Shown here: positions 11,414 to 20,398 of the stretch, piece by piece
Position numbering within the stretch: position 1 is the first letter of the stretch
Layout: each line of letters starts with the position of its first letter
Assembly (NCBI GenBank): GCA_036925085.1
Contig: JAUPFP010000013.1
Location: forward strand, 3,807,155-3,871,154
DNA length: 64,000 nt
Direction: 5' to 3'
Source of the DNA: Brachycybe producta
Lineage: Eukaryota; Arthropoda; Diplopoda; Playtdesmida; Andrognathidae
Position numbers and translations under genes: made by a program
Notes under the pieces: model-generated
What the model was told of the DNA's origin: nothing
Seen by the model: only the letters and a program-made list of their open reading frames with translations
Databases searched by the model: none

Positions 11414-12261
11414 TGTAACATCCCCGTTTCCGTAGGGTTAGTAGAGAGATCTCTACTAGCCATCTAGAAGTGTCGAATGGATGTTGATGATTAAGTCTTT
11501 CGGTCTATTGGCTCCTGTGTTGCTACTTAACCACCAGGGACACAAGGGTCGGTACCTCAGGAGACCTGTGGTAGAGAATATTGTAGAGATGTCGTCTTAC
11601 ACTCGGCTGCTGGAGACTTCGTTGTCCGGTGGAAACATCGGCTACGTGGCGGCTATAATCCTAAGTCCCACTCCCATAAAATGACTGAGTCCACACATTG
11701 AATTCGTATGTTGAAAATGCTCTTTTATTCAATAAACAGAGAGTCCTGTAGATTGAGAGATATCGCATCGGTCTTAAGCATAAAGACGGTCTGTCCGATC
11801 TGCCTGATCTATCCGATCTGTCCTCTCAATCTACAACCTCTTGTATTTATACTCAAAATACAATACAAACATCTGATTATGATAACAAAGGCTCCAGGTG
11901 TGTCCAAGTCTCTTGGACACACTCGGACCTAGAAGTGAACTATCACTTGACAAGAAAACGAAAACATCTATAAGATGTATAAATTATAACAATACAGAAG
12001 GATGTACGATCATCCTCCTATTAACAATTTGTAAAGATTCTCACGTCCAAAAGTTCTGCATCGATGGTTCTTCTAGGATCTATCCTATTAACCATCGATG
12101 TAGTACTTTTGGGCTATTCTTCTCATCTTGGAGGGCAGGGAGTCATCGTCGTAATGACCTCCCGGCCACCCCCAAGCATGAGGTGAGAACCTTTCATCGA
12201 TACAACTTGATTACAGGGTGTTTACAAAAACGGACGAATTCCAAACGGTGAATTCGTTACA
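11414..12261 (-). repeat. 3' LTR of the Gypsy element
   Basis: Offset from the 5' LTR by exactly 10630 bases, with no difference seen in line-by-line comparison. It supplies the poly(A) signal (11724-11729) for the genomic transcript. Confidence 0.95.
11724..11729 (-). terminator. Polyadenylation signal AATAAA in the 3' LTR
   Basis: AATAAA on the minus strand, about 115-120 bases downstream of the TATA box, so it lies in R as required for an LTR element. The equivalent site in the 5' LTR is 22354-22359. Confidence 0.6.
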
Positions 12262-12267
12262 CCCCCC
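12262..12267 (-). other. Candidate polypurine tract (GGGGGG) next to the 3' LTR
   Basis: In element orientation the 3' LTR is directly preceded by GTTGGGGGG. This is short for a plus-strand primer, but its position is exact. Confidence 0.55.
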
Positions 12268-12277
12268 AACTAGTTTA

Positions 12278-12634
12278 AGAGTACGTCCCTGTACTCTCAA
12301 AAAGCTAACTATTAAAAATACCCGTTGGTATGAAAATCTATACGATAAAAATTATAATCCCGTTGGATGATAAAATTTAAAAATCACAGCTCGTGATACT
12401 AATAGCATCTCGCTATTTTAAAAATTCCCGCTTGGAATTAAAACAATTCTAAAAATTGACAAATAGGCGAAAGCCTATCAAATTACAAAAGGGACAATCC
12501 CCTAATATAAAAACTTCTATAAAGACGCAGGCAACTGCCTTAAAAACTACGAAAAATTCTAGACAACGGTCTATAAAAATAAATGCGAACGTGCATTAGA
12601 AATACAAAATACAAAAAGTATAAATATAATACTT
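12278..12634 (-). other. Array of about fifteen mini-hairpins in the element 3' UTR
   Basis: Between the pol stop and the 3' LTR there is an A-rich stretch (U-rich in the transcript) carrying successive short inverted repeats with stems of 3-8 pairs and loops of 3-7. Clear members: 12278-12297, 12318-12331, 12357-12368, 12383-12397, 12401-12417, 12423-12439, 12444-12458, 12463-12478, 12491-12501, 12527-12540, 12560-12573, 12582-12597 and 12616-12634. Weaker ones lie at 12306-12314, 12339-12347 and 12514-12524. Centres are mostly 18-27 nt apart. Stem sequences differ from one to the next, so this is conserved form rather than a sequence repeat. Confidence 0.75.
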
Positions 12635-12689
12635 AAAATACTACAAAAACAAACAATCAAAACAAAGCAATATTACGACCCCGGCCATG

Positions 12690-15600
12690 CTAATACGTCT
12701 GGTCGGCCCATCCAATCGCAGGGCTCTCTGGTCCTCGACGCAGTTCCATTTCGAGGAACTCGGCGGCTCCAGCCGATCCCTTGTAGTAGCGATGACTTCG
12801 GCGACCCTCGGCATGACTGGTGGCTTCATCGAACATGAGATAGGGACGGTCATCGTGGAGGGATGGCCTACGAATCGGGTTCCTGACGATGCGAATGGGA
12901 CGATCTTGATCCCATCGAAAGAACTGTCGCATCCACCGGCGAATTTCATCGTCGTTTTGTTCCAGGTGGAAGACATCGTCGTAATAATGCACTGTTGTCT
13001 TGTCCAGCTGATTGTTGATCACCAAGATGAGCGACAAAGCCCGGACGACGAGTACGACGATAAAGACTTCTGTGTCTGCAGGAAGAGAGTTCCTCGGTGG
13101 GGTCTCATTACTCTCGAAGAGCCCCAGGTACAGATGGCGACGCGGCGTTCGTTTGCGCTGCCATTGAACAAATAAATTGTTCAGTATCGTCTCATCCTCT
13201 CGTGTACTCCGGTGTGGCTTCGTGATGGGCTTACCATCAGGGACCTTCAAGGACTCCGTGGGGGCCCCCAATGGTAACCCCAGACGCTCCTTTACTGGCC
13301 TTCGTTTTGGCACAGCACCCATAGCCTTGGTTGACTCGTTCTTTGCCTTGGTTTCGATCCCGACAGCTTCTGTTGCTTCGGGAAGCGTCGTGGAAGCCCT
13401 AGGACACCCAGGAGCTTCTACTTCGCTCCTGGCGGCTTCCATTTCGCTGCTAATGACGACGTCATCCTTGTAAAGATGCCCCTCCGTTCGTGGGCAAATG
13501 TCACGAAGCGTGATAGCATTGTTTGGGGCTTTGCAGAAGAAACTCTTAACCTCAGAGCGAAGTTTGGTCCTCAGGCCTCTGCTGGGACGGTTTTGTTCAA
13601 CGAGAGGCCTTGGCTGCCTCCAACGTCGAACGCCGCGTACCAGCAGGTCTTCTGGGAGGCCTGAATCCCGAACCTTACTGCGAAGAGTTGTTTCCTCTCC
13701 CCAAATTCTGCTGTCGTACAGAATGACTCGTTCACCATCGTTCGTCTCATATACGTTATTCATCAAGGAGAGTCCCTGCTGATGGTATGCAACGGCCAGA
13801 TCGACTAACTGATGAAGTTGCTCTTGATATTTCGCCCTTGGATCTGTTGTAGGACTGTCTACACTCTTGTTGGTGGTCTTCAACTGGACATAAGTCCTTG
13901 CAGCTTCCGGCTCGGCAACCTCTGGCTCGAGGAGATCCATCCCCTCTTCATCAATATAGAGCACGTCGTTATCTTCGTCGTTGTTGCCTTGCAACTTTTT
14001 CGGGACTTCCTGTGACACGGAGATCATCATCACCTCGGCTTCATCGATCTTGATGGTCCGTTGGTTGAGGTGGGCCACAGCGGACTCCGTGAGCCCTTCC
14101 TCACGTCGACGCTTGGCTTCTCGGTGTCGCCTGCTTGGCTTGTTCTTCTTCCGTAGAGCCACTTCGGTTGGAGCGGTTTCAGCTACGGGTGGACTGACGA
14201 GAGGTGCAGGTCTCTTAAGGGAAGGCACAGCGGTTTTTACGGATGCTGCTACAGGCTCCACAAGTTCCATGTAGGCTCTTTCCGCCTTCCTTAGAGCTGT
14301 ACTTTTTCTAACGTACTCGCCTTTCTCGTTCCATATTTCGTTGACGCTTCGGTGCGGCACTGGAGGTCGGTTCCGTCGACTGTGGCGCTCCCAATCTGCA
14401 GGGGTCCACTCGCTGGTGTCATCTGGATTACCTTCTTTGCCCCAGCCTCTTGGCTCTGCGCCTCCGGGAGCAAACTCTCCGGGTTTAATGGCTTGATAGA
14501 AATTAGGCTGCCCAGCCCCAATGACTCCTGGCAAAATCTTGGCCTTCTGTTCGGCCTCTTGGCGCTTTGTCATTTTGGGTGCGGCTTCGCAGGTCCACAA
14601 TCCATCGGCGATCTCTTTTTCTAATGCCACCGCTGCAGCATCGAAGATTAGTTTGGATCCGCCTGGTATTGGTACGATGGAACTCGGTCTAGCCTCTTCT
14701 CGCCGATCGAAGTATCGTCCTCTTTTGTGGGCACGACCCTGCAAGGTGGGCCCACGGACACCGTGACCCCAACCCTGCCTGGTAGTGGTCACTTCCTCGT
14801 AGAGGTTTTCTAGCGGAGATTGCATGGTGATACTCCTTTTTAAGAGAGAGGACAAAGAAAAAGAGTTGGATTTCCGGAGTCCGAAATGTACATTTTTCTT
14901 TTGACTCCTTCTTACCCTTTTCGATCCATTTCCTTGCCGTAGATCCTCTTTTCTCTTAGTCCAATCGTAATTCCGCACGATGACAATCCCGATTGGCACA
15001 ATTAGAAATAAACTTTCGATGTTTTTCCAAATTAAACAATAGAATTTTTCCAATTTGTCCACGATGCAATTATAACTTTCCAAAATATGGCTGATAACGG
15101 TATAATCCGCCTTGATATCATACAGATGCCAAAAAATAGTGCCGGTACATGTGTATAGCACATGGGCACAACTGTCAGTTGTGAAGAAGATAAACAATAG
15201 GACCCGGATCCATAGTGGTGCGAGGCTAGTAGACATTTCACTTAATGTATCCCTCCGCCCACGTGTTTCTTCTATGCTTGGTAGCGTCATTGACCGCTCC
15301 CTGTTTACTTCCTCATTTGGGACGTCATTTCCATCTGTGGCGTCACTAGCATCGATATCATCGTCCATTTTTGTTGTTTCATCGATAACTTCCGCGTTTT
15401 TCACCTCCATTTGAAATTCCATCGGCGAATTTACATCTTTTTCGTCGATTTTCATCGTTTCTTCAGGAATTTCGCTGATTTCTTCAACAAATCCAATGGT
15501 TTCCATGGTAAAATTCGTCTTGTTACCATATTCTCTGGTGAATTTCATCGCATCTTCGCCAGGTAAGTATGAGAATTGTTGCTGGTTATCGTCTGCTGCC

Positions 15601-18600
15601 ATTTTTCTTCTAATTTCGACGTTACGGTCAGAATGCTTTCGGATTGCTTTCGTAATTATCTCAATTTCTTCTTCATCCTCAGAAGATTCGATCCAAGCAT
15701 TTTGGCATCTGCAGTGTCCACAACATCTCTTCTTACGCGAAGGTAAGTTTTTCTTCTTGACAAACGCTGTCATTTCTTTTTCTTTTACAGGTTCCGATTC
15801 GGATTCTTCTGGCGATGAGTTACCCATGGACTCCAGGGTGTCTCCAGTCGTTGGAACATTGGGTCCGTCCTTTTGGTAAGTCTCATATAGTGGTCTCAGG
15901 TTTGCAACGTTTACAGAGTCCTCCACTAATCTTCCAGCTCGATTCTCGTAACTCAATCGGTATACGGTGTCCGATACTTTCGACACAATCGTATATCCCT
16001 GTCTCCATTTCGTTAAGAACTTCTTGTTCTGTCCAGGCCTGATTCGCATGTCTCGTACAAGTACTTTCTGTCCGATTTGGTACTCGTAAGGCTTCTTATG
16101 CCTTTGGTCGTAGTACTTCTTTCGACGATCATGTGCTGCTTTCAGGTTCGCCCTGGCTGTTCTTAGTTCTTCTTCTTGGCGTTCTTCCGCCTGTTGTCGA
16201 ACGTCCACGAGGTTTCCTGCCTCGTTATCCACGATAACTGGTCGTTCTGGAACTAAGGTGTCTACTTTAGTTCTGGGCTCCCTCCCAAACATGAGTCTGT
16301 ACGGCGTAAACTTTGTGGATGAATGTACAGATGAGTTGTACGATTCCAAAACTTCATCCAGTTTCGTTGCCCAATCAGTCTGGTTCTTCGCAGGAGTCAG
16401 ATACTTTTTCATAGTCTGAATAATGCTTTTATTCGTCCTTTCGGCGAGACCATTACTTTGCGGATGGTAGGCAGTTGTTGTTTCGTGCTCTATCTTGTTT
16501 ATTTCCAAGAATTCTTGAGTGTTCTTCGCAACAAACGGCGTCCCTCGATCCGAAATGAGTTTCTCTGGTATCCCGAAGATTCTCTTTACGTCTTTTGCTA
16601 GGAAGTTCATTACGATTAGTGCGGTTGTGCTTTTCACTGCTTTAGCAACGCAATATCGAGTGGCGTAATCGACTGCCAACAAGATATGCTTGTTTCCTCC
16701 AACCGACGGTACTAATGGTCCAATGAAATCCATTCCCCAGCAATCACAAGGCTTTCCAATGGGCATTTCTTGAAGGAACCCTTCAGGTTTCTCCGTACCC
16801 AGCTTGTGTAATTGACAAATCTCACATGAGCGCACATATTCGAATATGTCGTGCTTCATGTTATTCCAATAAAATCTTTGCCTGGCTCGATTCCAGGTCT
16901 TAGTTTGTCCCTCATGACCAGCATCGGGCTCGTCATGGCATAATCTCATTACTTCTGGGATGAGATGTTTTGGAACCACATTCACGAGTGTGGGTACGGA
17001 ACTTCCGTGAAACACACAAGCGAACAACTTGTTGTCATAATCGCAAAACAACTTATGAAGAGGTGACTCTGGTTGGCTACGCAACTCCTCACGAATCTTC
17101 AAAATCTCTGGGTCCAATTTTTGCTCCACCTTCCAATCCCATTGTAAGGTTACATTAAAGATCACACTGTCATCTAGGTCTTCCGCTTCTGGGATGGCCT
17201 TCCAGTTAACAGGCACTCCTGCTGGATATCTTGAGAGGCAATCGGCTTCGATGTGAAGTTTCCCCTCCTTGTAGATGATTTTGTAGTCGTACTCCTGCAT
17301 TAGCAGCTGCCAGCGACCAAGTCTTCCTTCTAGACGTGCTGCAGTTTTCATGTAGCATAATGCGTGGTGATCCGTTACAATTGTAAAGGGCTTCTGGAAC
17401 AGGTACGGCCGGAACTTGGTGACTCCATAGATTACTGCTAGGCACTCTTTATCCGTCGTACTGTAGTTCTTTTCCGCGTCCCTTAGAACTCTGGAGACAC
17501 TTCCAATGATCTCCTTTCTTCGTTTATCCTCTGACTTCTGGTAAAGCATTGCTCCAATTCCGTATCCACAGGCATCAGTATGCATAGATATTGCAGCCTT
17601 CGGATCATATACGGCAACCAATGGAGATTTCGACAACATATTCTTTAGCGTGCGGAATGCATTCTCGCAGTCAACTGACCATTCGAACGGTATATCTTTA
17701 CCCGTCAGGTCTGACATGGGCTTCGCTATGTTGGCAAATCCAGGTACATGCTTTCGATAATAACCCGCCAATCCAAGGAAACTTCTGATTGCGGTTACAT
17801 TGTCAGGAACTGGGAAGTTCTTTATGGCGACAACCTTATCTGGATCTGGCCGAATTCCATCAGGCGAGATCAGGTGTCCCAAATACTTCACTTCTTGGAA
17901 TCCAAAGAAGCATTTCACTGGATGCAACTTCAGGTTTGCTGTCCTCAGCAGGTCCAAGATAGTTCTCAGTCTTTCCAAAAATTCTTCGAACGTTCTTCCA
18001 AACACTACGATGTCGTCAAGGTAGACAAGGCACGTTTCCCATTTGTGCCCGGCGAGTAGGATGTCCAATGCACGTTGCATAGTGGCAGGAGCGTTTCGGA
18101 GTCCGAAAGGCATTCTTACGAACTCGAACAATCCTCGATGAGATGTAAATGCGGTCTTCTCGATGTCGCTTTCTTCCATCTCGAACTGCCAGTATCCACT
18201 CTTCATATCCAGCGTTGCGAAGTAGCATGCTCCTCTCATGGAGTCTAATGCATCATCAATCCTCGGTAATGGATAAGTGTCTGCCTTTGTAATCGCGTTC
18301 AACTTCCGATAATCTACACAGAAACGGTAGGAGCCATCCTTCTTCTTTACAAGGACGATGGGCGATGCATACGGCGATTTCGATGGCCTTACAACCCCAG
18401 ATTTCTTCATCTCCTCTAGCGTCTCATCAATTACGATGCGTTCCCCAGGCCCGCATCTTTGTAACGTGTCTCGAACAGGTAGATTATCTCCAGTTTCGAT
18501 CTTGTGTTTGGTCAGATTCGTAGCTCCCAGGTCCTTAGATGAAAAGGCGAAGATCGGTTGGAACTCCTTCAGTAGGATCGTCAACTCTTCTCTTTGATCA

Positions 18601-20393
18601 TCTGTCAGTTCAGGACCAAGTTGAATTTCTTTCTCAAAATCAACGGGTGCTTCTCCGATGTCTCTAAAGTTTTCCTCTTCGGAAACTTTGCAGGCTTGCT
18701 CTTCTTCTAGTTCTTCTAGAAGTTCGAAGTGTCCAATAGTCTCGCGGTCTCCAATCCCCACGGACTCCAGTGTGGTATTCAGGAGTTGGACTTCCAGTTG
18801 TGATGTCCCATTCCCTTGTAGCACACTGCTGGCCACAACGATGCCTTTTCGATTAAAGAGACTATCGTTCGTTTCAATCATGAGTACTTCGTTTTCCTCA
18901 ATGATTCGCCCTGCAGCTACTTTGAGGTTCAAAGCCTGGCCCGGATTTAACGTAATCCTTCCTTGGGCTTTTACGCAGCTTTCCTCTCTAGCTTTTATGG
19001 CATAGGAGTTATCCAGATGGCTATTCCGAGCACATCCCTCCTCTTTTAACTCTTTGAAGAAATTCCAGGGAAGGCTACTACGCGCACTTCCTTTCTTCAA
19101 CAATTCTCGTGTTCCTTCGTAGAACATCTCATTAGCAAAGTAGATCTTGGAGGTCTTCATGGAAATGATGAGATCAAACGCAGCTCCCAGGTCTCTCCCC
19201 AGCAGTGCTTCTCGTTTTCCATCTATGATGAGCATCCTTGCCGTTACTTGCTTTCCGTTCAACTCGAACGTTGGCCACAACTGACCAAGTACCTTAATCG
19301 GTACCCCTCCTACTGCGCCTAATGCAGGTGCGTTCCGGATTGGTCCATATCGAAGTCCGTACTCTTTGGCCATTGTGCCTGACAAGATAGTGAACCCAGT
19401 TCCGCTATCCGCCAAAAATCGAACTGGTGTGCCGTCAACCTGAATGGTAATCTTGGCAACACTCTCATCGGGCGTAGTATCTCCTACCTCGATGAGTTCG
19501 CATGAGGTGAGTAGGCTGTCTACAGTGATTTCGACACTCTTTCGACAACAAGCCCTACTCCTCAATAAATCTCCAACTTCAACGGATTCAATAACTTCGC
19601 TGTTCGCAGGGATCCTGCTGGTATCATCTCCTCTACCGATAGCTGCATTTACAATAGCCTTCTTGGATTTCTTAGCATCAGTTTCGGCCTTGCCCGAGGC
19701 AATAACATTGGATGTTACATCTTGAGGGATTTCCTGAGCATCATTGCTTATCCCCGGTATACACGCCGCAGAATTCTGTTGGGTTCTTCCCTCAATTCCG
19801 ACTGGCACCGCAGAATTCTGTTGGGTCTCTCCCTCAATTCTGTCTTGATTAACTCCAGTTTCCATGGCTTCCACAATTCTCTTTGCTTCCTCCAAGCTAT
19901 TCGCGTAAACTACCATAGCTTTCGTAGGTGACCAGATGATGGGTTCCGGAAATATCTCTTCGATGATTTCTCCCCTTCGACCAGTATCCTTTCGCAGCTT
20001 CTTATATTTTCGTGAATTCCGTTGTCGTTTTCCATTCGTAATGCCGACTAACAACTCCGACGATTGCTCAGGGAGTCCTTGAGTGTCCAAATCACATGGT
20101 CTCTTCGGTGCTCCAGCCTTTGGTCTAGTTGTGGTGACATTCGAAATGCCGACTAACAACTCCGACGATTGCTCAGGGAGTCCTTGAGTGTCCAAATCGC
20201 ATGGTCTCTTCGGTGCTCCAGCATTCCGTCTAGTTTTAGTGACATTGGTAGCTTCGCTCACGCCCCTATTCCCCCCCAACAAAGCTTTGTCCACAATGTT
20301 TTGGGAATTGGCGATCGCTGTTTCGTTTCGATTTTGTCGTTTTCCAGAGGGTTTTCCGTTCTTAAAGGGCGGTAGGCCCCTCTTTACTGCCAC
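12690..20393 (-). CDS. pol: Pol polyprotein with about 1060-residue C-terminal extension
   Basis: 2567 codons counted from a GTG at 20393; the frame is open back to the frameshift site and has no suitable ATG, so it is expressed as Gag-Pol. Landmarks: N-terminal region with a 26-residue block repeated at 58-83 and 93-118; aspartic protease with DSGT at 329-332 and LLGRDL at 397-402; reverse transcriptase about 640-850 with YLDD at 791-794; RNase H with D940, E983 and D1008; integrase with zinc ligands H1153, H1160, C1190, C1193, catalytic D1222, D1282, E1318 (DD35E), and a C-terminal chromatin/DNA-binding module ending about 1503. All catalytic residues are present. The remaining 1504-2567 matches no retroelement domain I know: a Cys cluster (1557-1563), an acidic stretch, hydrophobic segments at about 1725-1740, 1794-1807 and 2442-2460, and basic low-complexity regions. 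Confidence 0.95.
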   Translation of the reverse strand: MAVKRGLPPFKNGKPSGKRQNRNETAIANSQNIVDKALLGGNRGVSEATNVTKTRRNAGAPKRPCDLDTQGLPEQSSELLVGISNVTTTRPKAGAPKRPCDLDTQGLPEQSSELLVGITNGKRQRNSRKYKKLRKDTGRRGEIIEEIFPEPIIWSPTKAMVVYANSLEEAKRIVEAMETGVNQDRIEGETQQNSAVPVGIEGRTQQNSAACIPGISNDAQEIPQDVTSNVIASGKAETDAKKSKKAIVNAAIGRGDDTSRIPANSEVIESVEVGDLLRSRACCRKSVEITVDSLLTSCELIEVGDTTPDESVAKITIQVDGTPVRFLADSGTGFTILSGTMAKEYGLRYGPIRNAPALGAVGGVPIKVLGQLWPTFELNGKQVTARMLIIDGKREALLGRDLGAAFDLIISMKTSKIYFANEMFYEGTRELLKKGSARSSLPWNFFKELKEEGCARNSHLDNSYAIKAREESCVKAQGRITLNPGQALNLKVAAGRIIEENEVLMIETNDSLFNRKGIVVASSVLQGNGTSQLEVQLLNTTLESVGIGDRETIGHFELLEELEEEQACKVSEEENFRDIGEAPVDFEKEIQLGPELTDDQREELTILLKEFQPIFAFSSKDLGATNLTKHKIETGDNLPVRDTLQRCGPGERIVIDETLEEMKKSGVVRPSKSPYASPIVLVKKKDGSYRFCVDYRKLNAITKADTYPLPRIDDALDSMRGACYFATLDMKSGYWQFEMEESDIEKTAFTSHRGLFEFVRMPFGLRNAPATMQRALDILLAGHKWETCLVYLDDIVVFGRTFEEFLERLRTILDLLRTANLKLHPVKCFFGFQEVKYLGHLISPDGIRPDPDKVVAIKNFPVPDNVTAIRSFLGLAGYYRKHVPGFANIAKPMSDLTGKDIPFEWSVDCENAFRTLKNMLSKSPLVAVYDPKAAISMHTDACGYGIGAMLYQKSEDKRRKEIIGSVSRVLRDAEKNYSTTDKECLAVIYGVTKFRPYLFQKPFTIVTDHHALCYMKTAARLEGRLGRWQLLMQEYDYKIIYKEGKLHIEADCLSRYPAGVPVNWKAIPEAEDLDDSVIFNVTLQWDWKVEQKLDPEILKIREELRSQPESPLHKLFCDYDNKLFACVFHGSSVPTLVNVVPKHLIPEVMRLCHDEPDAGHEGQTKTWNRARQRFYWNNMKHDIFEYVRSCEICQLHKLGTEKPEGFLQEMPIGKPCDCWGMDFIGPLVPSVGGNKHILLAVDYATRYCVAKAVKSTTALIVMNFLAKDVKRIFGIPEKLISDRGTPFVAKNTQEFLEINKIEHETTTAYHPQSNGLAERTNKSIIQTMKKYLTPAKNQTDWATKLDEVLESYNSSVHSSTKFTPYRLMFGREPRTKVDTLVPERPVIVDNEAGNLVDVRQQAEERQEEELRTARANLKAAHDRRKKYYDQRHKKPYEYQIGQKVLVRDMRIRPGQNKKFLTKWRQGYTIVSKVSDTVYRLSYENRAGRLVEDSVNVANLRPLYETYQKDGPNVPTTGDTLESMGNSSPEESESEPVKEKEMTAFVKKKNLPSRKKRCCGHCRCQNAWIESSEDEEEIEIITKAIRKHSDRNVEIRRKMAADDNQQQFSYLPGEDAMKFTREYGNKTNFTMETIGFVEEISEIPEETMKIDEKDVNSPMEFQMEVKNAEVIDETTKMDDDIDASDATDGNDVPNEEVNRERSMTLPSIEETRGRRDTLSEMSTSLAPLWIRVLLFIFFTTDSCAHVLYTCTGTIFWHLYDIKADYTVISHILESYNCIVDKLEKFYCLIWKNIESLFLIVPIGIVIVRNYDWTKRKEDLRQGNGSKRVRRSQKKNVHFGLRKSNSFSLSSLLKRSITMQSPLENLYEEVTTTRQGWGHGVRGPTLQGRAHKRGRYFDRREEARPSSIVPIPGGSKLIFDAAAVALEKEIADGLWTCEAAPKMTKRQEAEQKAKILPGVIGAGQPNFYQAIKPGEFAPGGAEPRGWGKEGNPDDTSEWTPADWERHSRRNRPPVPHRSVNEIWNEKGEYVRKSTALRKAERAYMELVEPVAASVKTAVPSLKRPAPLVSPPVAETAPTEVALRKKNKPSRRHREAKRRREEGLTESAVAHLNQRTIKIDEAEVMMISVSQEVPKKLQGNNDEDNDVLYIDEEGMDLLEPEVAEPEAARTYVQLKTTNKSVDSPTTDPRAKYQEQLHQLVDLAVAYHQQGLSLMNNVYETNDGERVILYDSRIWGEETTLRSKVRDSGLPEDLLVRGVRRWRQPRPLVEQNRPSRGLRTKLRSEVKSFFCKAPNNAITLRDICPRTEGHLYKDDVVISSEMEAARSEVEAPGCPRASTTLPEATEAVGIETKAKNESTKAMGAVPKRRPVKERLGLPLGAPTESLKVPDGKPITKPHRSTREDETILNNLFVQWQRKRTPRRHLYLGLFESNETPPRNSLPADTEVFIVVLVVRALSLILVINNQLDKTTVHYYDDVFHLEQNDDEIRRWMRQFFRWDQDRPIRIVRNPIRRPSLHDDRPYLMFDEATSHAEGRRSHRYYKGSAGAAEFLEMELRRGPESPAIGWADQTY
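14825..15236 (-). other. Membrane-protein-like segment inside the pol extension
   Basis: Residues 1720-1856 of pol, bounded by two in-frame Met codons. Met1720 is followed by a signal-peptide-like stretch (LAPLWIRVLLFIFFTTDSC), a short Cys-containing segment of about 55 residues, a second hydrophobic helix (about 1794-1807), then a strongly basic tail with KRVRRS. The layout resembles a small type I membrane protein or a two-pass protein. Whether it is ever made separately (internal start, splicing or cleavage) cannot be told from the sequence. It resembles no envelope glycoprotein that I recognise. Confidence 0.4.
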
Positions 20394-20398
20394 CCTTT
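20346..20398 (-). promoter_or_regulatory. Predicted H-type pseudoknot stimulating the gag-pol frameshift
   Basis: Stem 1 is AAAGGGTGG (20398-20390) with CCGCCCTTT (20372-20364), 9 pairs with one U-G. Its loop carries AGAGGG (20383-20378), which pairs with CCCTCT (20351-20346) downstream. The base of stem 1 starts 3 nt after the heptamer; if the first A-U pairs are open in the ribosome the spacer becomes the usual 5-6 nt. Five loop bases lie between the stems, more than in the tightest known pseudoknots. Confidence 0.65.

Noticed and set aside
11481-12251. Three plus-strand frames in the LTR, repeated at 22111-22881
   Set aside because: They are antisense to the LTR, identical in both because the LTRs are, and show no domain.
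12687-13175. 162-codon plus-strand frame opposite pol
   Set aside because: Shadow of the pol extension; composition explained by the other strand.
12690-15881. Canonical envelope gene in the pol extension
   Set aside because: Hydrophobic segments exist, but no fusion-peptide, heptad or glycoprotein layout that I recognise; kept as unexplained extension.
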